Shown: positions 8,704-16,546 of the stretch, piece after piece
Numbering within the stretch: the first letter of the stretch is position 1
Layout: each line of letters begins with the position of its first letter
Source of the DNA: Acidobacteriota bacterium
Lineage (GTDB): Bacteria > Actinomycetota > AC-67
Assembly (NCBI GenBank): GCA_016208485.1
Contig: JACQXY010000016.1
Coordinates: 1-61,460, forward strand
Direction: 5' to 3'
Length of the DNA stretch: 61,460 bases
Made by a program: the position numbers and the translations under genes
The notes under the pieces: model-generated
What the model saw: only the letters and a program-made list of their open reading frames with translations
Databases searched by the model: none
Told to the model about the DNA's origin: nothing

Positions 8704-10623
8704 ATGGCGAAGATCGAGATCACGAGGACCGAACTGGTCTGGCCCGGCAAGTACAACGAGGACGGCACGCTCAAGGAGGTGCCGCGCGTGAGCCTCCCGT
8801 TCCAGGTCATCGAGACCGTCAACGAGAGCCGCGCCACGCGCGAGGCCAAGAAGGGCGACGTGCAGGGCGGGCTCTTCGATGTCTACGAGGGCAAGGAGGG
8901 CGACACCTTCGAGGCGGGTTGGCGGAACAAGCTCATCTGGGGCGACAACCTGCTCGTGATGGGGTCGCTGCTGGAGAAGTTCGCAGGGAAGATCGATCTC
9001 ATCTACATCGATCCGCCCTTCATGATGGGTACAGACTTCTCCTTTGACGCCGCGGTTGGCGATAGCGGAGAAGAGATTCCAAGAGCTCAGTCGTCGATCG
9101 AGGAAAAGGTCTACCGAGACACATGGGGCGACGGAATTAGCTCATTTGCCCCGATGATCGCGGCGAGGCTTCGATTGATTCGGGAGCTTTTGAGCTGGTC
9201 AGGAAACCTGTTTATCCACTTGGACGCGACGGTTGTTCACTACGTCAAATGCATCTGTGACGAACTGCTTGGCGTTGGCGGTAAGAACGATGTGCCCGGG
9301 TTCCGGTCGGAGGTGATTTGGTTTCACAATGTCATCGGTACCGGCACGCGAGTCTTCCCAAAGACTCATGAGACGCTACTCTGGTACGCGAAGTCCACCG
9401 AATGGTATCTGAATGCGAAGTCTGAGCATGCGCGAGTGCCCTACTCCGACCGCATCACGGAGACGCTTCAGAAGGACGAGAAGGGCTGGTACTACGTGCG
9501 CGGCAACCGCGACTCCAGCGGCAATGTAACCGGCAAATGGTTTAGGACGTACGTCGATCCAGAAGAGATCGAGAAGGGCAAATTCGCCGCCGATGTGTGG
9601 GACGACATCAAGTCCTATCGGGCCCAGGGCGAGCAGGCGACAGGTTACGCAACGCAGAAACCCGAGAAGCTTCTTGAACGTGTGGTAGGCGGGTTCTCGA
9701 AGCCCGGCGACCTCGTCGCCGATTTCTTCTGTGGCTCGGGCACGACCCTCGCCGTCGCCGAGAAGCTCGGCCGCCGCTGGATCGGGTGCGACCTCGGCCG
9801 CTGGGGCATCCACGTCACGCGCAAGCGGCTGCTCGGCATCGAGAACTGCAAGCCCTTCGAGGTCCTGAACCTCGGCAGGTACGAGCGCCAGTACTGGCAG
9901 GGCGTGACGTTTGGCGAGGCGAAGGACAAGCCGCTCGCCGAGCAGACGCTCTACGAGTACCTCGCCTTCATCCTCAAGCTCTACGGCGCCCAGCCGCTGG
10001 CCGGCATGGCCTACCTGCACGGAAAGAAGGGCAAGGCCATGGTCCACATCGGCGCGGTGGATGCGCCGGTGACCATCGCGGAGATCGACGCGGCGGTGGA
10101 CGAGTGCGCGAAGCTCAAGCAAGGCGAGCTGCACGTGCTTGGCTGGGAGTGGGAAATGGGGCTCTACGACCTGATGGTCGAGGCCGCCAAGAAGAAGGGT
10201 GTGAAGCTCCTGCTCCTCCAGATCCCGCGCGAGGTGATGGAGCAGCAGGCCGCCGCCAAGGGCGACGTGCGCTTCTTCGAGCTGGCCTACCTCGAGGCCG
10301 AGATCAAGCAGCCGAAGAAGCTCAGCGCGCAGGTGGTGCTCACGGACTTCGTCATCCCCAACACCGAGCTGATCCCCGAGGACGTGCGCGGCAAGGTGAA
10401 GAAGTGGTCGGACTACATCGACTACTGGGCGGTGGACTGGAATTTCCGCAACGACACTTTCATGCAGGGCTGGGTGGCCTACCGCACGCGCAAGGAGCGC
10501 AAGCTCCCGCTTACCTCCGACCCGCACGTCTACGAGAAGCCGGGCAAGTACCGCATCCTCGTCAAGGTGATCGACATCTTCGGCAACGACACCTCGCAGG
10601 CCTTCGACCTGGAGGTGAAGTAG
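8704..10623 (+). CDS. type III-like DNA methyltransferase (Mod-type, adenine N6 / cytosine N4)
   Basis: A 639-residue methyltransferase with beta-class motif order: catalytic motif IV IYIDPPF (about 100-106) before the AdoMet-binding motif I FFCGSGTT (about 341-348), followed by RRWIGCDLG. The long region between them is the probable target-recognition part, and the roughly 230-residue C-terminal extension is typical of Mod proteins that pair with a Res helicase. The ATG directly abuts the preceding stop (TAGATG). The segment 9030-9560 is visibly less GC-rich than the rest of the gene, so the recognition region may have been exchanged. It should methylate the host copy of the target and, with the next gene, form a type III-like system. 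Confidence 0.92.
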   Translation: MAKIEITRTELVWPGKYNEDGTLKEVPRVSLPFQVIETVNESRATREAKKGDVQGGLFDVYEGKEGDTFEAGWRNKLIWGDNLLVMGSLLEKFAGKIDLIYIDPPFMMGTDFSFDAAVGDSGEEIPRAQSSIEEKVYRDTWGDGISSFAPMIAARLRLIRELLSWSGNLFIHLDATVVHYVKCICDELLGVGGKNDVPGFRSEVIWFHNVIGTGTRVFPKTHETLLWYAKSTEWYLNAKSEHARVPYSDRITETLQKDEKGWYYVRGNRDSSGNVTGKWFRTYVDPEEIEKGKFAADVWDDIKSYRAQGEQATGYATQKPEKLLERVVGGFSKPGDLVADFFCGSGTTLAVAEKLGRRWIGCDLGRWGIHVTRKRLLGIENCKPFEVLNLGRYERQYWQGVTFGEAKDKPLAEQTLYEYLAFILKLYGAQPLAGMAYLHGKKGKAMVHIGAVDAPVTIAEIDAAVDECAKLKQGELHVLGWEWEMGLYDLMVEAAKKKGVKLLLLQIPREVMEQQAAAKGDVRFFELAYLEAEIKQPKKLSAQVVLTDFVIPNTELIPEDVRGKVKKWSDYIDYWAVDWNFRNDTFMQGWVAYRTRKERKLPLTSDPHVYEKPGKYRILVKVIDIFGNDTSQAFDLEVK

Positions 10624-10625
10624 CT

Positions 10626-13391
10626 ATGGCCCGGGCCGTCATCGCCTACGACAAGGAGCTGCCGGAGATCCCGGGGCGCCGGCCGTGGGAGAAGCCCACG
10701 TCCTACCTGGTCAAGGACAGCGCGGCCCCGACCGGCTGGCGCGAGGAGACCGCCGGTCGCCGTCCGAGCCGGCTGTTGCTCGTCCCCAAGATCCGCGCCG
10801 AGGTGGATGCCTGGCGCGCGCGCGGCTACGAGGGCGTATCCGAGGTCACGCGGCGGCTGCTCGAGTACTGGTTCGAGGAAGACCACGAGGTTCCCGGGTT
10901 CGGAGTGCCTTTCCGCTACTACTTCTGCCAGCGCGAGGCGATCGAGACGCTGGTGTGGCTCGTGGAGATCGCGGGTCAGCGCGACGCGCAGAAGCTTATC
11001 CAGGTCCATGCGACGAAGTTCAGGAAGGACCTCTTCTCGGACAACATCGTGTTCCAGACCACGATGGACGGCCGGCGGCAGCTCCGCCGCTACGTGCCGG
11101 AACTGGACGCCGAGGGCGTGCAGGACCTCCCGCCCGAGGATCTGTGCCGCTTCGCCTTCAAGATGGCGACCGGCTCGGGCAAGACCTGGGTGATTGCGAT
11201 GGCGATCGTCTGGGCTCGCTTCCACAAGCAGCGCGTGGCGGGCTCGGAACTCTCGACTAACTTCCTGGTCGTCGCGCCGAACGTCATCGTGTACCAGCGG
11301 CTCGAGAAGGACTTCGGCGCCAACCGCATCTTCTACGAGCTACCGCTGGTTCCACCGGAGTGGCGGGGCGCATTCTCCCAGAAGGTGATCCTGCGCGGCG
11401 AAGCCGCCGAGCCCGACCCGACCGGGAACCTCTTCCTCACCAACATCCACCAGCTCTACGAGTCGCGCGACGAGGAATGGACGCCCGCCAACGCCATCGA
11501 GGCGCTGCTCGGCAAGAAGCCGGCCAAGGACCTGGCTGCGTCCGGCCCGCGCTCCATGCTGGAGCGGGTGAAGTCGCTCAGGGACCTTGTCGTGCTCAAC
11601 GACGAGGCCCACCACGTCCACGATGAGGATCTGGCCTGGAGCCAGTCGCTGCTCGCCGTCCACCGCGCCCTGCCGCAGGGCCTGTCGCTCTGGCTCGACT
11701 TCTCGGCCACGCCCAAGGACCAGAACGGGATGTATTTCCCCTGGACGGTCTGCGACTACCCGCTCGCGCAGGCGGTGGAGGACCGCATCGTCAAGGCGCC
11801 GCTCATCGTCACCAAGGAGGACGATCCCAGGCAGCCCAAGGACGACCCGGACGGCGTCACCAGGGACAACGTCGGCGAGAAGTATGGCTACTGGCTGCGG
11901 GCGGCGGCGCAGCGCTGGAAGGAGCACTACAAGGTCTACAAGCTGCTCGCCGCGCGGCCGGTGCTCTTCGTCATGGCGGAGAAGAACGTCTACGCCGACG
12001 CCATCGGCGAGTACCTGTGGAAGACCAAGGAGTTCGACCTCAGGGAGTCGGAAGTGCTGGTCATCCACACCGACGCCGCGGGCGAAATAACCAAGAAGGA
12101 CCTGGACGTTGCCCGTGCGGCCGCCCGGGACATCGATAAGCCCCAGAGCAGGATCAAGGCGATCGTCAGCGTGATGATGCTGCGCGAGGGCTGGGACGTG
12201 CGCAACGTCACCGTGGTGCTTGGGCTGCGACCGTTTGCGGCGAGGGCCGAGATCTTGCCGGAGCAGGTGATCGGGCGCGGCCTGCGATTGATGACCCAGG
12301 TGAGCCCCGATCGGACGCAGACCCTGGAGGTGCTCGGGACCCGCAACCTGCTGCACGTCCTGCGCACGCAGCTCGAGGCAGAAGGCGTGGGAGTCGCCAG
12401 CACGAAGACCGACCCGCCGCCGCCCGTTATCGTCGCACCGATTCAGGAGCGGCTCAGGTACGACATCGCGATTCCGATCACTAAGCCGAGCCTGGAGCAT
12501 GACATCCGCAAGCTCTCCGGCTTGGACGTCGCCGCCCTGGACGCGATTTACGAGCAGGAGGAGCTGGCCGAGCCGTTCCGGGTGAGGCTCAAGCTCGAGT
12601 TCGCCACCACCGAGACCGAGGTCCACCAGGCTGACATCGCTGCGGGCGAGCCGGCCCCCGCCCGCGAACTCCTGGCGAGCATCACCAACAAGGTCATCGA
12701 CCGGGCCAAGCTGCCGAACCGGTTCGCCGAGCTTTATCCGGCCGTTCGGGACTACGTCGCGACCCGCTGCTTCGGCAAGACGGTCAATCTGGACGACGAG
12801 GCCTTGCGGTCGCATGTCTCCCGGCCGGAGCTTCAGGAGGGCATCGCCAAGTACCTTGCCCGCAACATCGCCGAGCTGACAATCGAGCGCCGCGCCATCG
12901 AGTTCGACAAAGCCGACTTCCGGCTGTCCGAGACGAAGCCGTTCAGTTGGCGACGCAACCTGCCGCCGCTCGATGCGACCAAGACCGTCTTCAACTACGT
13001 CGCTACCTACAATGACTTCGAGCGCCGCTTCGCCGAGTTCCTGGACAAGACGGCCAGGGACGTGCTCCGTTTCGCCGCGCTCGGAACCACCGAGCAAGGC
13101 GAGTCCGGCACGCAGTTCCGCGTCGACTACCTGAAGCCCAGCGGCGCGATCGGCTTCTATCACCCGGACTGGGTGGTCGTGCAGAAGACGAAGGACGGCG
13201 AGGTCATCTGGATCATTGAGACCAAGGGCCGGGTGTGGGAAGGCACGGCCGCCAAGGACGAGGCGCTGAAGACCTGGTGCTCGCGCGTCGGCGCAGCGAC
13301 CGGAAAGACTTGGCGCTACGCTCGGGTCAACCAGGCGGACTTCGAGTCACGCGCCGCCAGCGCCTTGGGGGATCTGTGCGATGGCAAGTGA
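10626..13391 (+). CDS. type III-like restriction helicase-nuclease (Res-type)
   Basis: A 921-residue SF2 translocase. Walker A MATGSGKT (about 180-187), DEAH-box variant NDEAHH (near 324), motif III DFSATP (near 358) and motif VI PEQVIGRGLRLM (near 545) are all present. The C terminus holds a PD-(D/E)XK-type nuclease: HPDWVVV followed by IWIIETKG (about 846-868), matching D-x(n)-E-T-K. The start lies 2 nt after the methyltransferase stop. Length and domain order fit type III Res subunits, which load at unmethylated sites and cut after translocation. The first 100 residues are not obviously conserved. No frame disruption is visible, so the pair looks functional. Confidence 0.92.
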   Translation: MARAVIAYDKELPEIPGRRPWEKPTSYLVKDSAAPTGWREETAGRRPSRLLLVPKIRAEVDAWRARGYEGVSEVTRRLLEYWFEEDHEVPGFGVPFRYYFCQREAIETLVWLVEIAGQRDAQKLIQVHATKFRKDLFSDNIVFQTTMDGRRQLRRYVPELDAEGVQDLPPEDLCRFAFKMATGSGKTWVIAMAIVWARFHKQRVAGSELSTNFLVVAPNVIVYQRLEKDFGANRIFYELPLVPPEWRGAFSQKVILRGEAAEPDPTGNLFLTNIHQLYESRDEEWTPANAIEALLGKKPAKDLAASGPRSMLERVKSLRDLVVLNDEAHHVHDEDLAWSQSLLAVHRALPQGLSLWLDFSATPKDQNGMYFPWTVCDYPLAQAVEDRIVKAPLIVTKEDDPRQPKDDPDGVTRDNVGEKYGYWLRAAAQRWKEHYKVYKLLAARPVLFVMAEKNVYADAIGEYLWKTKEFDLRESEVLVIHTDAAGEITKKDLDVARAAARDIDKPQSRIKAIVSVMMLREGWDVRNVTVVLGLRPFAARAEILPEQVIGRGLRLMTQVSPDRTQTLEVLGTRNLLHVLRTQLEAEGVGVASTKTDPPPPVIVAPIQERLRYDIAIPITKPSLEHDIRKLSGLDVAALDAIYEQEELAEPFRVRLKLEFATTETEVHQADIAAGEPAPARELLASITNKVIDRAKLPNRFAELYPAVRDYVATRCFGKTVNLDDEALRSHVSRPELQEGIAKYLARNIAELTIERRAIEFDKADFRLSETKPFSWRRNLPPLDATKTVFNYVATYNDFERRFAEFLDKTARDVLRFAALGTTEQGESGTQFRVDYLKPSGAIGFYHPDWVVVQKTKDGEVIWIIETKGRVWEGTAAKDEALKTWCSRVGAATGKTWRYARVNQADFESRAASALGDLCDGK

Positions 13392-13456
13392 TGGCGACCG
13401 GGCCCCAAGGCCGAGCGTCGTGGCGCGCGCGCTCCTGAGCGACGAGAATCCTGGAC

Positions 13457-14236
13457 GTGCCTGAGACCAAGCGGGTGCTCGTCGAGCGGCGCGGCCGCGC
13501 GACCGTGCTCACCCTGAACCGCCCCGAGGTCCACAACTGCATCGACGGTCCCACGGCGGCGGCGCTGTCACACGCGATCGACGAGTTCGCGGCCGACGGC
13601 GACGCGCGCGTGCTCGTCGTGACCGGCGCCGGCGAGGATGCCTTCTGCACCGGCGCCGACCTGAAGGGGACCGGTAGCCTTGCGGCGCATCCCCACATGG
13701 AGCGCGACGGGCCTCTCCGGTTCTCGCGCCTCGATCCCGGAAAGCCGACGATCGCGGCGGTGAACGGCTACTGCTTCGCCGGCGGGCTCGAGCTGGCGTG
13801 CTGGTGCGACTTCCGGATCGCCTCCGAGAGCGCCGAATTCGGCGCGCTCAACCGGCGCTGGGGCGTTCCGTTCCTCGACGGCGGGACGCAGCAGTTCCCG
13901 CGCGCGGTCGGGCTCGGAAACGCGCTGTGGCTGATCGAGTCGGGCGTGAGGATCGACGCGCGCCGCGCGCTTGAGATCGGCCTGGTGCAAGAAGTGGTGC
14001 CGAGCGGGCGCGCCCTCGATCGGGCGCTCGAGCTGGCCGAGCGCATCGCCGCCTACCCTCAGTCGAGCGTTCGCGCCGACCGTGCCGCGGCGCGCGCCGC
14101 GCTCGGCCTTCCCTTCGCGCAGGGGTTCCCGCTCGAAGCGGAACTCGGGATGCCGACGCTCTTCGATCCAGAGATGCGCGCGGGGCTCGAGCGGTTCGCC
14201 TCCGGCGACCGGCCCGAGTCCCCGCGCCCCGCGTAG
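13457..14236 (+). CDS. enoyl-CoA hydratase/isomerase family protein
   Basis: The 259-residue length and motifs are those of the crotonase family: oxyanion strand CTGADLKG (about 56-63), then IAAVNGYCFAGGLELACWCDFRIAS (98-122) and the downstream LNRRWGVPF. The GGLELA Glu sits where catalytic glutamates are found. These enzymes act on acyl-CoA thioesters; the substrate here is not evident. The GTG start lies 7 nt after GAGAAT (13444-13449), consistent with a leaderless transcript starting at the codon. The gene marks the right border of the defense island. A degraded copy lies at 20916-21151. Confidence 0.9.
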   Translation: MPETKRVLVERRGRATVLTLNRPEVHNCIDGPTAAALSHAIDEFAADGDARVLVVTGAGEDAFCTGADLKGTGSLAAHPHMERDGPLRFSRLDPGKPTIAAVNGYCFAGGLELACWCDFRIASESAEFGALNRRWGVPFLDGGTQQFPRAVGLGNALWLIESGVRIDARRALEIGLVQEVVPSGRALDRALELAERIAAYPQSSVRADRAAARAALGLPFAQGFPLEAELGMPTLFDPEMRAGLERFASGDRPESPRPA

Positions 14237-14346
14237 GGGCGTCCGGCGCCCGGCCCCCGCGTCTACCGGGAGGTCGGGCGGGCGGCGACAGCGGTGGCCG
14301 CCGTCGGGGCGTGAGCCGGCGGCGAAACCACCCAGGTCCGCTGCCG

Positions 14347-14880
14347 CTACCTGCAGCCCGCGAGGAACGGGCTCCGCTTGGGGATCGGCTCAGGCGCTTC
14401 GAAGGTCTGGATGAAGAAGGAAACCTGCCCGTCCTTCAGCTCTTGCCCGGGCGCCCGGCCTCCGATCACCACCGTGAGCAGCGTACGGTCCTTGGAGGCC
14501 ATGAGTGTCGTGACGGGCTCCGAGGAGGTTCGCGACACCTGACACACCGTAACCCACCAGCCCTTCTTGGGAAGCTCGGCGAGGAAGAGGCGGCGGAGCT
14601 CGGCGGGGCTCGTCTCGGCGGAGAAGTACGTCCCGAGGGTGTTATTGGTGCGGCTGGCGCTGGAAAGCACTCGGTAGTCCGGCGGAAGCGGGATGTCCGG
14701 GCGGAAGCCCTTCGGCAGCTTCTCCCCCGGGCGCCTCTCGTCGATCGCAGCAACGCCTGCGGGCTGTGTGCCGATGCCGGGGCTGCCGTCTCCCGCGCGG
14801 CCCCTCCCCCCGCCGCAGGCGGCGCCGAACAGAGCCAGCAGGATGAAGGAAGCTAGCAAGATGCCAGGCCGCAGACGCAC
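14347..14880 (-). CDS. predicted lipoprotein, unknown function
   Basis: A 177-residue protein starting at GTG 14880 behind a purine-rich ribosome site (GAAGGGGGGTT). Residues 1-22 are a lipoprotein signal (LLASFILLALFGAAC) with Cys22 as the probable lipid-anchored residue, followed by a Gly-rich linker. The mature part has PDIPLPPDYRVLSS and a compact C-terminal domain (TLLTVVIGGRAPGQELKDG) ending in a Cys. Longer frames upstream have no ribosome site and would bury the signal peptide. It converges with the enoyl-CoA hydratase gene. No family recognised. Confidence 0.78.
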   Translation of the reverse strand: MRLRPGILLASFILLALFGAACGGGRGRAGDGSPGIGTQPAGVAAIDERRPGEKLPKGFRPDIPLPPDYRVLSSASRTNNTLGTYFSAETSPAELRRLFLAELPKKGWWVTVCQVSRTSSEPVTTLMASKDRTLLTVVIGGRAPGQELKDGQVSFFIQTFEAPEPIPKRSPFLAGCR

Positions 14881-15158
14881 GCCGAACCCCCCTTCCCCCG
14901 GTGAACAGTCTAGACACGTTTCGTATGGACTGCCCAGCCTGCCGAGGTCTGTCCGTCGCGTCGGCCGGTCCGTCTCCCTCGTCCCAATCCCCCAACCGGC
15001 CGCGTAGGAGATCTTTTTCGACTCAGTGGATGAATGGGCGGGAATTAGGGGGATGCCAGCAGGAAGGAGCCTGTCGGGCGTCGAAAAGTCTCCTTGTACC
15101 ATTCCTGCCGCGTGGTGCGGCTGGTCGCTCACGCAGGGGCCTGGGGGGGATGAGGCTG

Positions 15159-16229
15159 ATGGCGAACTCGGGCGGCATCGGCGGCACGGTATCGCCAGGA
15201 TCGCGCCGACCACCGGCGCGAACACCTCGAGTCGGCAACACGGGCGACATCGGCGGCACGGTATCGCTTCCCTGCAACGGCCCGGCGGATCCGGGAGGAT
15301 CTGTCGGAACAGATCGGCCGAGGGCCAAGGCGAACCCCGGGTCCGCAGCTCGGGGGTTGCGTTCGGTCTCGCCGGACGTCCCCCGGCTGCGCCGCCCCCG
15401 GGGCGGCAGCTCCTCGGAAGCCCGCTTCGCTCGCGGCACTGAGCCTCCGACTGTTGGCCATTGGCAGCTCGCGGTCGTGGTGGTTGGTTGCGAGCTGGTC
15501 CGTCGCGGTATCCTCGACCTCCTCTCAGGCCTCGAGGGCGTGAAGGAGATCCTCTCGCCGGAGTCGCTGGCCGAGGTGGCGACCCTGGCGACCGTTAAGC
15601 CCTCCGGGCCGGTTCTGCTTCTGGTGGAGGCCCACCTGGCAACCCCCGCGGGTCTGGCTCGTGTTCGGGAGGCGGGGGAGGCCACGGTGCTTCTGTTGCT
15701 CCGGGAGCGTAGGCCCGCCGCTCTCCTGGCTGCGGCGCGCCTGCCTGCCGACGGCTACTTGTTGGAGGAGGAGATCAGCCTCCGCGGCCTCGAGGCCGCC
15801 ATCGAGGCGGCGCGCAGACGCGAGCTCGTGCTGCCGGCGGTGATGGCTCACCACGTGCTCTCGCACACCCGGCGCGGGCGGAGGCCCGTCTCGTTGACGC
15901 GCCGGGAACGGGACGTCCTGGATCTCCTGGCGGAGGGGCTCACGAACCGGCAGGCGGCGCACCGCCTGGGGGTGTCCGAGAACGCCGTGAAGCACCACGT
16001 CGCCAGCCTGCTCATGAGACTGGAGGTTCCGAACCGCACGGCAGCGGTGGCCGTCGGTATCGAAATCGGCATCCTTGGAAGCGCATCCACGCCGGGGCTT
16101 GCCGATCCTTCTGGGGGCGGAAGCACCGGTCGGATCCTCTCGGGCCGGGAGCAGGAGGTTGGGCACCACGGCCTGGTGCGGACAAAGGGTCCTTGGATGT
16201 TAGGTCCGATCTCTGGTAGTACGCACTAG
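15159..16229 (+). CDS. LuxR/NarL-type response regulator with degenerate receiver
   Basis: The C-terminal half is clear: the LuxR helix-turn-helix SLTRRERDVLDLLAEGLTNR then AAHRLGVSENAVKHHVASLL. Before it, from about 15465, is a receiver-like fold (WQLAVVVVGCELVRRGILDLL). The acidic pocket and phospho-acceptor Asp expected in true receivers are not evident, so it is probably not a standard phosphorylated regulator. The first 100 residues are low-complexity, so the true start may be TTG 15357. ATG 15159 is chosen because it follows GGGGGGG by 9 nt. Two near-identical 31-bp repeats lie in this N-terminal part and a related motif precedes the next gene, a plausible target. Confidence 0.75.
   Translation: MANSGGIGGTVSPGSRRPPARTPRVGNTGDIGGTVSLPCNGPADPGGSVGTDRPRAKANPGSAARGLRSVSPDVPRLRRPRGGSSSEARFARGTEPPTVGHWQLAVVVVGCELVRRGILDLLSGLEGVKEILSPESLAEVATLATVKPSGPVLLLVEAHLATPAGLARVREAGEATVLLLLRERRPAALLAAARLPADGYLLEEEISLRGLEAAIEAARRRELVLPAVMAHHVLSHTRRGRRPVSLTRRERDVLDLLAEGLTNRQAAHRLGVSENAVKHHVASLLMRLEVPNRTAAVAVGIEIGILGSASTPGLADPSGGGSTGRILSGREQEVGHHGLVRTKGPWMLGPISGSTH
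15165..15267. repeat. two 31-bp direct repeats upstream of or within the LuxR-type gene
   Basis: Copies at 15165-15195 and 15237-15267 differ at two positions and share the core TCGGCGGCACGGTATCG; they start 72 bp apart. A related core, TCGGCCCGCCGTATCG, lies at 16444-16459 upstream of the large repeat-protein gene. They could be binding sites of the adjacent regulator or encode a repeated peptide (GGIGGTVS / GDIGGTVS) if the early start is real. Confidence 0.65.
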
Positions 16230-16546
16230 GGCCTTTTCATAGGTCTAGCGGTTTTCGTCCTATGTGCGGGGGAAGGCGGACCTACAGACCCCTTGTCGTG
16301 GGGGCCGCCCCACTCGCACCATGCGTTCCGCCGCGCCACGCGACGACCCGTCCGCCCCGGGGCCGCATTCCCGGGTGGGCGAGCCGGGATCGGTCACCCG
16401 ACCCGAGCGGTCATGCCCATTCGGCCAGGAGACATGAGGCTGATCGGCCCGCCGTATCGAGCATTGCTAGCCTGATGTGAGCCCCCTACATTCACTTCCC
16501 TTGCTCGAAACAGTCGACGGGGCACGGGAGGCGAAAGGAGAGGGCG
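16230..16546 (+). promoter_or_regulatory. upstream region of the large repeat-protein gene
   Basis: I see no convincing gene in this stretch. It holds an AT-richer patch (CCTTTTCATAGGTC, 16231-16244), a 13-codon ORF at 16431-16472 preceded by AGGAG, the motif TCGGCCCGCCGTATCG (16444-16459) shared with the repeats near the LuxR-type gene, and the ribosome site GAAAGGAGAG in front of ATG 16547. This is consistent with a regulated promoter region. Confidence 0.5.

Noticed and set aside
11340..13163. 607-codon antisense open frame inside the Res gene
   Set aside because: Arises from the GC-rich codon bias of the real gene on the other strand; no domain, start signal or operon context.
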